Positions 27,180 through 35,280 of a stretch of DNA of 63,488 bases are shown piece by piece. A program made the translations under genes and the position numbers. Every line of letters starts with the position of its first letter. Position 1 is the stretch's first letter. Source of the stretch: an uncultured Sphingomonadaceae bacterium (GTDB lineage: Bacteria; Pseudomonadota; Alphaproteobacteria; Sphingomonadales; Sphingomonadaceae); contig CALKJZ010000010.1 of assembly GCA_937995515.1 (NCBI GenBank), forward strand, positions 1 to 63,488, in the 5' to 3' direction. A model generated the notes under the pieces. It was not told the DNA's origin. It saw only the letters and a program-made list of their open reading frames with translations, and did not search any database.

Positions 27180-28321
27180 CCGACGATTGGGGTCTTTCGC
27201 GCCGCGCGCTGTTCGGAGCCGGGGCCGGGCTTGCCGCGCTTGCGGCAAGCCCCCGCGCCGAGGCGGCCATGGGCAAGGGGCCTGATGCCATCAGCCTTCG
27301 GCAGGACGGCACCTATGACGTTGTCCCGCTTGCAAAACCCACCCTGTCGATCGGCATCGTGCAGTCGCGCGTGCGGCCCATCGATGCCACCAGCCAGCGG
27401 TCGGCCGAGCGCGGCCGGCGCGAGAACCTTGATCACATGCTCAACCTGATCGATGCGGCGCAGGCCTATGGCGGGCGGCGCGACCTCCTGTTCTTCCACG
27501 AGTTTCCGATCACCGGCTGGTCCTACGAGTGGGACAAGACGCAGGCGCTGCGCGCCGCCATCGAGGTGCCGGGCCCGGAGACGGAGGAACTCGGGCGCAA
27601 GGCCCGCCAATATGGCTGCTGGATCGTGTTCGGCTCTTACGTGCGCGACCGCGACTGGCCCGGCCACCTCCTCTCCATCACCACGCTGATCGACAGCGAG
27701 GGTCGGGTGGCCGACAGGCACTGGAAGGCGCGCAACATCGTTGGCGTGTTCCAGGGCTTCGAGCTGTTCACCACCACCATCCACAATGTGCTGGACCGCT
27801 ACATCGAGGTCTACGGCCGGGACGCGGTCGTGCCCGTCACGCGCACGCCCATCGGCAACATCGGCACCACCTCCACCCAGCGCGAGCCGGAATATCTGCG
27901 TGCCATGGCGATGAAGGGGGCGGAGATCATCCTGCGCACGGCCACCGGCGGCTTCACGCCGCTCGATATCCAGGCGACCTCGCTCTACAACGGCGTCTAT
28001 ACCGCCATCGTCAACAACTCGATCTCGCCGGGCATCGGCAAATTCTTCGAGGCGGCCGGCGGCGGCGGCTCGGCCCTTTACGGCCCGCGCGGCGAAGTTG
28101 TCGCCCAGGCCCAGACCCAGGCCGAGGAGCTGGTTGGCGCCATTATTCCCATCGCCCAGTTCCGCGAGCGCCACCGCCAGCCCAATGTGAACATGGATCT
28201 CGTGCTCGCCGAGTTCAGCCAGTATCGCTCGCGCCACGCGCCCAATCTCTTCTGGCCGCAGTCGCCAAGCGATGGCGCCGATGCCATGCGCGCCCTGGCC
28301 GGCAAGTCCCGCTGGCGCTAG
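27176..28321 (+). CDS. Tat-exported nitrilase-fold protein lacking the catalytic cysteine
   Basis: A 381-residue carbon-nitrogen hydrolase superfamily protein with a twin-arginine signal (LSRRALFGAGAGLAALAA). The fold's glutamate (FFHEFPITGW, Glu109) and lysine (RHWKARNI, Lys184) are present. At the nucleophile site, where the family has a cysteine 6 residues before the conserved PE, the sequence reads IGNIGTTSTQREPEYLR (226-242), with Thr232/Ser233 and no cysteine. MKGAEIILRTATGG follows as expected. It may be a serine/threonine variant, a binding protein or an inactive homologue. The stop codon TAG lies in the presumed target site of the IS481 element that follows, so the gene is intact but the operon may have been cut short there. 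Confidence 0.82.
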   Translation: MTDDWGLSRRALFGAGAGLAALAASPRAEAAMGKGPDAISLRQDGTYDVVPLAKPTLSIGIVQSRVRPIDATSQRSAERGRRENLDHMLNLIDAAQAYGGRRDLLFFHEFPITGWSYEWDKTQALRAAIEVPGPETEELGRKARQYGCWIVFGSYVRDRDWPGHLLSITTLIDSEGRVADRHWKARNIVGVFQGFELFTTTIHNVLDRYIEVYGRDAVVPVTRTPIGNIGTTSTQREPEYLRAMAMKGAEIILRTATGGFTPLDIQATSLYNGVYTAIVNNSISPGIGKFFEAAGGGGSALYGPRGEVVAQAQTQAEELVGAIIPIAQFRERHRQPNVNMDLVLAEFSQYRSRHAPNLFWPQSPSDGADAMRALAGKSRWR

Positions 28322-28322
28322 C
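28317..28322. repeat. Left target-site copy of IS481-type insertion
   Basis: GCTAGC fits the NCTAGN target known for IS481 itself. The counterpart at 29348-29353 is GCTAAG, differing at the last two bases, as expected of an old insertion. Confidence 0.5.
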
Positions 28323-29347
28323 TGTGAAGCCTCAGGAGGTTATTCCCCAGGGGACGGGGTTGAGCTGCAATCGCCAGACTCCAGCCGAGGACCCTGCAGG
28401 CTGAACAGCCCGCATCAGATTGCCCGCCTGACGCCTTGCAGTCGAGAAGGGATCGTTGCCCGTGTCGCGGCAGGCCAGACCGCTGCCGAGGTGGCGGCGG
28501 CCCCTGCGGTTTCGGTCCGCACGGTGCGCAGATGGCTCGCCCGGTTCCGCGCGGGCGGGGGCGTGGCGCTTTCCAACCACGCCAGCGCGCCCGCCCGCGT
28601 TGCGGGACGCCTGGCCGAGGCGACGGTGGCGCTGATCCTGCACCTGCGCCGGACGCTGCGGATGGCCGGGGCGGCCATGGCCGCGAAGCCTGGTCTTGCC
28701 CGCTCGACCGTGTCGCGCTGGCTGAGCCGCGAGGGGCTGGGCCGCTTGCGCGGGCTGACCCGCCCGAGCCGGTGCGCCGCTATCAGCGCGAGCGGCCGGG
28801 CGAGCTGCTCGACCTTGACCTCAAGAGGTTGGGCCGGTTTGACCAGCCCGGCCACCGGGTCCCCGGCACGCGCATCGGGTACCGCAACCGGGGGGCGGGC
28901 CGGGACTTCGTCCATGTCGCTGTCGATGATGCCACCCGGCTGGCCCATGTCGAGGTGCCCGAAGATGCGCGCAAGCACCAACCACCGGCGTCCTCCTCAG
29001 GGCCCTGCGCTGGTTCCTCGACCAGGGCATCCAGGGTATCCGGGTCGAACGGATGATGACCGACAAGGGCTGCGCCCGTCGCTCCCGAAGCTTCGCCAGG
29101 GCGCTGCGACTGCAGGCCATCCGCCGCATCCGCACACGCCCCTGCACCCCAAAGACCAACGGAAAGGCCGAACGTGTCATCCAGACCCTTGCTGCGCGAA
29201 TGGGCCTGTGGCCTTGTCCATTCCTTCTCGGCAGCCCGAAACGCCGACCTGCCGCGCTCGCTTGACGGGTCCAACCGAGCAAGACCCACCCTGCACTCAA
29301 AGACCTGCCTGCGCGTCAAAGGGTGAACAACCGGATGAGAACTCACA
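28323..29347 (+). mobile_element. Decayed IS481-family insertion sequence
   Basis: A 1025-bp element. The left end starts TGTGAAGCCTCAGGAGGTT, close to the IS481 terminus, and the right end reads TGAGAACTCACA, giving a partly matching inverted repeat TGTGA...TCACA. Length fits the family (about 1 kb). The transposase inside is frameshifted, so it cannot move unaided. It sits directly after the stop codon of the nitrilase-like gene. Confidence 0.75.
28401..29330 (+). pseudogene. IS481 transposase pseudogene
   Basis: Three frames carry successive parts of one transposase. Frame 3 (28401 to about 28770) has the N-terminal helix-turn-helix domains IARLTPCSREGIVARVAAG and VSVRTVRRWLARFR. Frame 2 (about 28770-28990) has EPVRRYQRERPGELLDLDLK, the integrase core start LGRFDQPGHRVPG and the first catalytic Asp in HVAVDDATRLAHVEV. 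Frame 1 (about 29000-29265) has the second Asp in MMTDKG and the Glu in TPKTNGKAERVIQTL. All three DDE residues remain, but at least two frameshifts and a scrambled C-terminus make it dead. Confidence 0.85.
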
Positions 29348-29355
29348 GCTAAGCC

Positions 29356-29835
29356 TCAGGCGGCCCGGAGATCGAGGGCCGTGCCGTCCTTCAGCCGCTC
29401 CATCGAGAAGGCGGAGCTCACGTCGGCAAGATCGGGCACCAGCCCGACGAGACGCTTGTAGACCCGGTCGTAGTGCTGGATGTCGGAGACGACGATCTTC
29501 AGAAGATAGTCCGTCTCGCCGGTCATGCGGTGGCATTCCACGATCTCGGATATGGCGCTAACGGCGCGGGCGAAGCCCTCCAGCCAGGCGGCGGAGTGGT
29601 TCGAGGTGCGGATCGAGACAAAGGCGGTGAGCGACAGGCCAACCCGCACCGGATCGACGATGGCCGCCCGCTTCGCGATCACCCCTTCCGCCTCCAGCCG
29701 CCGGATCCGCCGCCAGCACGGGTTGGCCGAGAGGCCCACGCGCTCGCCAACCGCCTGGGCGGAAAGCGTGGCATCCTCCTGCAGCACGGCGAGAATGTGC
29801 CGGTCGATGGGATCGAGCGGGACGGGCGCAGGCAT
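29356..29835 (-). CDS. Lrp/AsnC family transcriptional regulator
   Basis: A 159-residue regulator. The N-terminal HTH is PLDPIDRHILAVLQEDATLS with VGLSANPCWRRIRRLEAEGV. The C-terminal RAM domain has VECHRMTGETDYLLKIVVSD and YDRVYKRLVGLVPDLADVSS, the effector-binding fold. Members sense amino acids and act on nearby genes. The ATG at 29835 is chosen by family length; the frame stays open to 29910. The initiation codon lies within a 17-base inverted repeat (29831-29847). It is divergent from the DUF6356 gene. Confidence 0.9.
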   Translation of the reverse strand: MPAPVPLDPIDRHILAVLQEDATLSAQAVGERVGLSANPCWRRIRRLEAEGVIAKRAAIVDPVRVGLSLTAFVSIRTSNHSAAWLEGFARAVSAISEIVECHRMTGETDYLLKIVVSDIQHYDRVYKRLVGLVPDLADVSSAFSMERLKDGTALDLRAA

Positions 29836-29847
29836 CCTTGGGATGCC
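29831..29847. repeat. Inverted repeat over the Lrp start codon
   Basis: GGCATCC (29831-29837) and GGATGCC (29841-29847) are perfectly complementary around TTG. In the minus-strand mRNA this forms a 7-bp hairpin with a 3-base loop whose 3' arm contains the AUG. In DNA it is a short palindrome that could be an autoregulatory site. Confidence 0.5.
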
Positions 29848-29942
29848 TATCCCACGTTTGCCGGATTTTCCAGCCTGTTCGACGATGATTTTTGCGGCCG
29901 CATGGAGCATCCCTCCGGACGGGTCCAGACTTGGGAGATGCC

Positions 29943-30203
29943 ATGTTCGGCCAGATGTTCGACCGGATGTTTCGCGATCATCCGCGCTCGGTCGGCGAAA
30001 GCTATGGCACGCACATGCTGCGCGCCTTCGGCTTCGGCCTTGCGATGATCCTGGGCGGGCTGGCCTGCCTCGTGCACGGGCTCGTTCCCGGCCTTTTTAC
30101 CCGCACCGGATCAGATGTCATCCGCAGCCTCCACCGGCGCATGGTGACCCACCGTGTGCCGCCGCACGCCGCGCTCGGCCGCGCGCACGACTGGGTGATC
30201 TGA
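29943..30203 (+). CDS. DUF6356 family small membrane protein
   Basis: An 86-residue protein from the ATG at 29943 (ribosome site GGGAG). It shows the family pattern FRDHPRSVGESYGTHMLRAF, one hydrophobic segment (GFGLAMILGGLACLVHGLVPG) and the closing LFTRTGSDVIRSLHRRMVTHR. The family is found in sphingomonads and relatives, often described only as a capsule or membrane protein. Function is unknown. Confidence 0.8.
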   Translation: MFGQMFDRMFRDHPRSVGESYGTHMLRAFGFGLAMILGGLACLVHGLVPGLFTRTGSDVIRSLHRRMVTHRVPPHAALGRAHDWVI

Positions 30204-30211
30204 CGCCGCCC

Positions 30212-30709
30212 TCAGCCGGGCGTTGCTCCTGTCATGCGGAAGAAGATCCCCGGCTCGCGGTCACCCACCAGTTCGAGGACGCCCGAGACGATCGTCGGAC
30301 GTTCCAGTTCCACGCGGAACGGGCGGTCGGCCTTCACCTCGACGAACTGGTTGGCATTGGCGTGCAGGTGGAAGGGGCAGCCCGGCGGATAGGCGAGCAG
30401 CACGAAATGCCGCTGGGTGGCCGCATTCTCAAGCGGCATCATGAAGCCGGCCACCCGCACCCGCTGCCCGGCGAGCCGCCGCACCTGCGGGGTGTAGGCC
30501 GGGCGCGGCACGATCCACCCCTCGCGTGAGAGTTCCTCCCGGATTCCGACCGCTTCCAGCACCTGCCACGAGACGCCGCCGGGCGGGGTAGCGGCGGGCT
30601 TCCAGATGTCCTCGACCGGCGGTGCGGCCCCGCCCGGGCGGAAGGCAAGGGCAGGCGCAGAGGCCAGCAGGCTGAGCAGGACGGCGCGCCGCAGCAGCAT
30701 GGCCCTCAT
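30212..30709 (-). CDS. DUF3299 exported protein
   Basis: A 165-residue protein with a signal peptide (LLRRAVLLSLLASAPALA). The DUF3299 core has VRRLAGQRVRVAGFMMPLE, FVLLAYPPGCPFHLHANANQ and VSGVLELVGDREPGIFFRM. Its ATG overlaps the stop of the permease gene (ATGA), so it is co-translated with the ABC system. DUF3299 proteins are found beside such ABC pairs in zinc-regulated loci such as zrg of Vibrio (recalled, not searched). A periplasmic accessory role in metal handling is inferred. Confidence 0.8.
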   Translation of the reverse strand: MRAMLLRRAVLLSLLASAPALAFRPGGAAPPVEDIWKPAATPPGGVSWQVLEAVGIREELSREGWIVPRPAYTPQVRRLAGQRVRVAGFMMPLENAATQRHFVLLAYPPGCPFHLHANANQFVEVKADRPFRVELERPTIVSGVLELVGDREPGIFFRMTGATPG

Positions 30710-32070
30710 GTGGTGCGCGCCAGCGCGGGTGCAAGATCCTGCCCCGAGACCCGCAGCGCCGGCAGCAGCGCGGCCAGTGCTCCAAGCCCGACGACGGCGA
30801 GCCAGATGACCGCCTCGCCCGGGTGCAGCGCCACCGGGTCGAGGCCGATATCCCCGAGCGTCCGATTGGTCGCAGCCGCAAGCCACACGAGAAGGTGCGC
30901 AAGGACAAGGCCGAGCGTGGCGCCGGCTGCGGCCTGCAGCGCGCCTTCCAGCACAATGGTGCCGGATATGGTGCCGCGGCTGGCCCCCATCACCCGCATG
31001 AGCGCAAGATCGCCCGCGCGCGCCTCGGCGGCCGCACGGATGGCCACAAAGATGGCAAGGCCGCCCATGGCCGCGATCACGAGGCCCAGCCAGCGCACCG
31101 CCTCGACCGAGACCCCGACGATGCCCAGCAGCCGGGCCGTCTCCAGCGCCGGGACGGCCGCCTGCATGTCGGTTCCGCGGTTGATCATCGAGGGCAGGCG
31201 CACGGCCGCCGCGGCATTGGCATAGGTCACGAGGATCGCCGTCACCTCCTGCCCGAGCCCGGTCTGAACCGGAAGCGCGCTGCCGCCGGCAGGCACACCC
31301 GGCCCTGCACCTTGGCCCGCGCCGCCGGCACCGCCCGTGGTCCCGGCCGTGCGATGGCCGTGGCCGTGCGCGCGGCCGGCATGGCCGTGTCCGTGCGCAT
31401 CCGCGTCGTGGGCATCCCCGTCGTGCCCGTGGCCATGGTCGTGGCCGGAATCGCCGTGGGCGATACCATGTGCATCCCAGAACGCTTCTACCGTGGTGAG
31501 GATCAGCCGGTCGACGACCGTGCCGGTGGGCGCAAGCACGCCCCTTACGGTGTAGGGCACATCGTCGTGCGCGTGGCCGCCGGTGCCGAGCCCGTGGCTG
31601 CCGACGAACCGCTGGCCGACGGCAAGCCCGGTCCGACGGGCGACTGTCGCGCCGATGACGGCATCGTGCGCCGCCTCGCCCGCCGTGCCTGCGGCGACCC
31701 GCGCACCGTAGATGTCGCGGAACGCCGGCTCGGTCCCCACGATCCGGAAACCGAGGAAGGTGTCGCCAAGCGCCAGCGGGACGGCGCGCGCAACCAGCGG
31801 GTCGGAGCGGATGGCCGCCAGCCGCTCGAAGGGGATGTTGCCGGTGGGCATGTCCACATGATGCACGGCGGCGAGGACCAGCTGCAGCGGCGAGCCCTTG
31901 GCGCCCACAACGAGGTCGATGTTGCGGCTGTTGCCCTCGAGGCGCTCGGCAAGCTGGCTTGTGACCAGCAGCAGGAAGGCGAGCAGGGCGGTTGCAAGCG
32001 CAAGGAGCAGGATGTTGAGCGCGGTCACGAGCGGCCGGTCGCGCAGGAAGGCGAGCGCGAGACTCAGCAC
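30706..32070 (-). CDS. FtsX-like ABC transporter permease with histidine-rich loop
   Basis: A 454-residue MacB/FtsX-type permease. The first transmembrane segment (VTALNILLLALATALLAFLLLV) is followed by a periplasmic domain, then three membrane segments in the C-terminal third (SVEAVRWLGLVIAAMGGLAI, GALQAAAGATLGLVLAHLLV, AVIWLAVVGLGALAALLPAL). Residues 201-240 contain 13 histidines with interspersed Asp and Gly, a likely zinc or other divalent metal-binding loop. LVVGAKGSPLQLVL after segment one is a hallmark of this subgroup. It pairs with the ATPase upstream (7-bp overlap) and the DUF3299 protein downstream, suggesting metal efflux, delivery or envelope metal homeostasis. Confidence 0.85.
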   Translation of the reverse strand: MLSLALAFLRDRPLVTALNILLLALATALLAFLLLVTSQLAERLEGNSRNIDLVVGAKGSPLQLVLAAVHHVDMPTGNIPFERLAAIRSDPLVARAVPLALGDTFLGFRIVGTEPAFRDIYGARVAAGTAGEAAHDAVIGATVARRTGLAVGQRFVGSHGLGTGGHAHDDVPYTVRGVLAPTGTVVDRLILTTVEAFWDAHGIAHGDSGHDHGHGHDGDAHDADAHGHGHAGRAHGHGHRTAGTTGGAGGAGQGAGPGVPAGGSALPVQTGLGQEVTAILVTYANAAAAVRLPSMINRGTDMQAAVPALETARLLGIVGVSVEAVRWLGLVIAAMGGLAIFVAIRAAAEARAGDLALMRVMGASRGTISGTIVLEGALQAAAGATLGLVLAHLLVWLAAATNRTLGDIGLDPVALHPGEAVIWLAVVGLGALAALLPALRVSGQDLAPALARTT

Positions 32071-32741
32071 GGGATCGCCTCCCGGTCGAGCCGCATGTGC
32101 CGTGGCACATGGGCGAGCAGGCGCGCGTCGTGCGTGGCCACCAAGAGCGTTGCGCCGGCATCGGCCGCGGTTTCGAGCAGCAGCGAGGCGACCGCGGCGG
32201 CGTTGGCATCGTCGAGCGCCGAGGTCGGCTCGTCGGCCAGAAGGAGGGTGGGGCGGGTGACGATCGCGCGCGCGATCGCGGCGCGCTGCGCCTCGCCCTG
32301 GCTCAGCTCGCGCGGCTTCCGGCCGGCAAGGCCGGCAAGGCCGAGCCGGTCGAGCACATGGGCAACAAGCGCCGCATCGGGCCGCCCGGCAAGCTGCTGG
32401 GCAAGGGCGAGGTTCCCGGCAACCGAAAGGGCGCCGACAAGGCGGATGCCCTGGAAGACGATCCCGATGTGTCGCCTGCGGATGGCCGACCGGGCAGAGG
32501 GCGACGCGCCCGACATGTCCTCGCCTGCCACCCGCACCTCTCCCGAATCCGGGGTGATCAGGCCTGCGACGAGGTGGAGGAGGGTGGTCTTTCCCGACCC
32601 GGAGCGGCCGAGCAGGAGGTGGTGCGCCCCTGGCGCAAGCGCGAGCGACACGCGGTCGAGGATGGCCCTGCCCCCGCGGGCATAAGAGACCGCCTCGAGC
32701 TCAAGGGCCGGCGCGCCACCCGGATCTCGCTGCCCCGACAT
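32064..32741 (-). CDS. ABC transporter ATP-binding protein (LolD/MacB type)
   Basis: A 225-residue ATPase for the permease at 30706-32070. Walker A is LLLGRSGSGKTTLLHLVAGL, the Q loop is IGIVFQGIRLVGAL, the signature is ELSQGEAQRAAIARA and Walker B is LLLADEPTSALDD, with the switch histidine in LLVATHDARLL. It is the first gene of the three-gene operon and lies 96 bp after the HyuB stop. Confidence 0.92.
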   Translation of the reverse strand: MSGQRDPGGAPALELEAVSYARGGRAILDRVSLALAPGAHHLLLGRSGSGKTTLLHLVAGLITPDSGEVRVAGEDMSGASPSARSAIRRRHIGIVFQGIRLVGALSVAGNLALAQQLAGRPDAALVAHVLDRLGLAGLAGRKPRELSQGEAQRAAIARAIVTRPTLLLADEPTSALDDANAAAVASLLLETAADAGATLLVATHDARLLAHVPRHMRLDREAIPC

Positions 32742-32837
32742 GGCTCTCCGGATACCGGCTGCATGGCGCGGCTGCCAAACAAAAACGCCCCTTGCTGCCG
32801 CGCCGCGTCGCCGCGCCCGGCCAACCCGCGGTCAGGC

Positions 32838-34724
32838 CTATTCCGCGGCGAGCGGCAGATTTCGCGTGCGCCACACCGGCTGGCGCGGTGCGGGCAGGCC
32901 GGTTTCCTCGAGCGCGCGCGCCCGCAGCACCTCGATCCCCGGGCCAAAGTTGAACACCGGCAGCTGGTTGCCGCGCTGGGCGCGGATCCGGTCGCGCAGG
33001 GCCTGGGTTTCGCCCTCGTCGACTGCGCCGTCCCCAGTCAGCACCACGCCATAGCGGCGCGCGCCCTCGACTGAGACAAGCCCCTGCCGGACCTCGAGCG
33101 CAACCAGTTCGGGCGCGCGCTGCAGCGGGTCTCCCCAGCCGCCGCCACCCCAGGTGATGAAGTGCAGCAGGTCTCCCCGCTCGACCTTCAGATTGTCGAT
33201 CTTGTTCGGCACCACCTCGGTCGTGCCGTCGGCGCGCTCCAGAACCTTGCGCGCGCGGGCGCCCGGCTCGCCGCCATTCACGCCCCACGGCGGCACGAAC
33301 CAGCGGTCGTCGTGGATCGAGACGGTTCCGCTCTCGAGGAAGCGGTAGGTCATGTGGATTCCGTTGCCGCCCCGGTGGAGGCCGGCGCCGCCGGAATCGG
33401 GGGCCGCCTCGTACCGCTCGATCCGAAGCGGGAAATAGCGCTCGAGGAACTCGTTGGGCACGTTGGTGAAGCCGGGCCAGAGTGAATGGCCATCGGGCCC
33501 GTCGCCAAGCGGTCGGCCGGGGATGCCGCCAAAGCCGATCTGGAACAGCTGGAACCAGCGGCCGGAGGAATCCGTGCCCGAATACATGAGGTGCGGCGAG
33601 GAGGAAAAGCCGGCGGCATTCAGGAACTCGGGCGTCTTCTGGCCAAGGAGCCCGCCCAGGATGTCGAAGATCCGCCCGAGCGCGTGGGTGCGCCCCGAAA
33701 GCGCGGCCGGGAAGCGCGGTTTCAGGAGCGAGCCTTCCGGAATCCGCACGTCGATGAGCGGGTAGAAGCCGTCGTTGAACAGGATCTGCGGGTCGAATAC
33801 CATGATCATGTAGATGCCGAAAAACATCTTGAACATGTTTTCATTGAGATAGAAGTTGATCGAGGCAGCGGATTGCGGGTCGGTGCCATCGAAATCGAGC
33901 ACGACCTTTTCGCCCTCGCGCCACATGGTGCACCGGATCCTGTATGGCCCGAAGCCCACTCCATCGTCGCAGACATAATCCTCGAAGCTGATCGGCTCCT
34001 CGGAAATGGCCTGCGCAATCAGCGCCTTCATCGCGCGATAGTTGCGTTCGAGCAGTGCGCGCGTGGCCGAGACATACACATCCTCGCCGAACCGGTCGCA
34101 CATCTCGTGAATGCGCCGCGCCGCCACCCGGCAGGAGGCGATGAGCGCGTTGAGGTCGGCCGTGCACCAGTCGGGCTTGCGGGTCTGGTGCATCACGAGC
34201 TTCACCAGGTCGGCATTGTATGCCCCGCGCCGCCAGATCTTCACCGGCGGAATCCGCACGCCTTCCTCGAAGATCGAGGCCGCATCGATCGGCATGGAGC
34301 CGGCCACCTTGCCGCCGATGTCGGACTGGTGGCCGAACATTGCCGTCCACGCGAGAAGCCGGCCGTCGCGATAGACGGGCAGCAGCACGAGCCAGTCGTT
34401 TGCATGCGAGATGGCGCCCTCGCAGGAATAGGGATCGGAGAGGAAGATCATGTCTCCATCCTCGATCTCGCCGTCCCAGCCCTTGAGGAAGCCGTCGATG
34501 AAGCTGCCGAACTGGCCGACGATCATCCGCCCCTCGGCATCGGCGATGAGCGGAAAGGCATCGCCCTGCTCGCGGATGCCGGGGCTCATGGCGGTTCGCA
34601 CCAGCGTTGCGTCCATCTCGATCCGCGCGTTGCGAAGCGCATTCTCGATGATGTCGAGCGTCACCGTGTCGACTGCCACCTCGGCGAAGGGGCGCGGGTT
34701 GGTCTCGATGATGCGCGCAGGCAT
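32838..34724 (-). CDS. hyuB: Hydantoinase B/oxoprolinase family protein
   Basis: A 628-residue subunit of an ATP-dependent hydantoinase or related carboxylase/hydrolase. The start at 34724 has a perfect ribosome site (AGGAGG). Family segments include VTLDIIENALRNARIEMDATLVRTAMSP (split over the N-terminus), FLSDPYSCEGAISHANDW, GHQSDIGGKVAGSMP and the C-terminal FVPPWGVNGGEPGARA and LLHFITWGGGGWGDPLQRAPE. With HyuA it opens a cyclic amide ring (N-methylhydantoin, hydantoin or 5-oxoproline) or carboxylates a ketone. It is last of its operon, 4 bp after the SRPBCC gene, which is inserted between the two subunits. Confidence 0.88.
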   Translation of the reverse strand: MPARIIETNPRPFAEVAVDTVTLDIIENALRNARIEMDATLVRTAMSPGIREQGDAFPLIADAEGRMIVGQFGSFIDGFLKGWDGEIEDGDMIFLSDPYSCEGAISHANDWLVLLPVYRDGRLLAWTAMFGHQSDIGGKVAGSMPIDAASIFEEGVRIPPVKIWRRGAYNADLVKLVMHQTRKPDWCTADLNALIASCRVAARRIHEMCDRFGEDVYVSATRALLERNYRAMKALIAQAISEEPISFEDYVCDDGVGFGPYRIRCTMWREGEKVVLDFDGTDPQSAASINFYLNENMFKMFFGIYMIMVFDPQILFNDGFYPLIDVRIPEGSLLKPRFPAALSGRTHALGRIFDILGGLLGQKTPEFLNAAGFSSSPHLMYSGTDSSGRWFQLFQIGFGGIPGRPLGDGPDGHSLWPGFTNVPNEFLERYFPLRIERYEAAPDSGGAGLHRGGNGIHMTYRFLESGTVSIHDDRWFVPPWGVNGGEPGARARKVLERADGTTEVVPNKIDNLKVERGDLLHFITWGGGGWGDPLQRAPELVALEVRQGLVSVEGARRYGVVLTGDGAVDEGETQALRDRIRAQRGNQLPVFNFGPGIEVLRARALEETGLPAPRQPVWRTRNLPLAAE

Positions 34725-34728
34725 GGCC

Positions 34729-35280
34729 TCAATCCTCCTGGGGCTCGCGGGGTTCGGCCGCGGGCGGGACGTGAACGAGAAGCCGGGCAAAGCCTTCGGC
34801 AAGCAGGGCATCGACGTCGGGCGCGAGGCGGGCGAGGTCTGCCGACGGCGGCCCGCCCACCCTGTAGGACAGCGTGATGCGGGTGCCCTCCCGCTCGGGT
34901 GCGAGCACGATGTCGAGCACGCCCGAGACGGGCAGGGCCTGCAGCGGGCCGAACGCTCCGGAAAGGCGCAGCTGCCGCGGCGCAAGGGCCCGCAGCACGG
35001 TTGCGTGCAGCACCTCGCCGTCCTCCCACTCCTCCTCGAGCTCGCCGTTGGCCTCGAGGTCGAGATCGATGTTGCGTGCGCTGCCGGAGACGGTGTGCGC
35101 ATCGGCCCACCAGCCGCCCCAGTCGACCAGCGCGTCCCATTGGGCCTGCGGCGGCCGGCCGACCCAGGCCTGGTGGACGATGGTGAAGCCATCGGGCGCG
35201 CGCGCGACCACGCCGCTCATGGCCGGAGCGCCGGCAAGGGCTGCAGCGAGTGCCACCGGGAGAAGCCCGCCGCGCATCAT
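34729..35280 (-). CDS. Exported SRPBCC-like protein
   Basis: A 183-residue protein with a signal peptide (LLPVALAAALAGAPAMSG). The rest fits a START/Bet v1-like SRPBCC fold: FTIVHQAWVGRPPQAQWDAL, WWADAHTVSGSARNIDLDLE, LRQLRLSGAFGPLQAL-like strands, and a long C-terminal helix APDVDALLAEGFARLL. Such domains bind hydrophobic or aromatic ligands. It overlaps hyuA by 4 bases and ends 4 bp before hyuB. An exported protein between two cytoplasmic subunit genes is unexpected; it may bind the pathway substrate in the periplasm. Confidence 0.7.
   Translation of the reverse strand: MMRGGLLPVALAAALAGAPAMSGVVARAPDGFTIVHQAWVGRPPQAQWDALVDWGGWWADAHTVSGSARNIDLDLEANGELEEEWEDGEVLHATVLRALAPRQLRLSGAFGPLQALPVSGVLDIVLAPEREGTRITLSYRVGGPPSADLARLAPDVDALLAEGFARLLVHVPPAAEPREPQED

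Noticed and set aside
28327-28336. Direct repeat AAGCCTCAGG here and at 29351-29360 as the IS481 target duplication
   Set aside because: Taking it as the duplication would leave element ends without inverted repeats; the CTAG target with TGTGA/TCACA ends fits the family better. The match may be chance.
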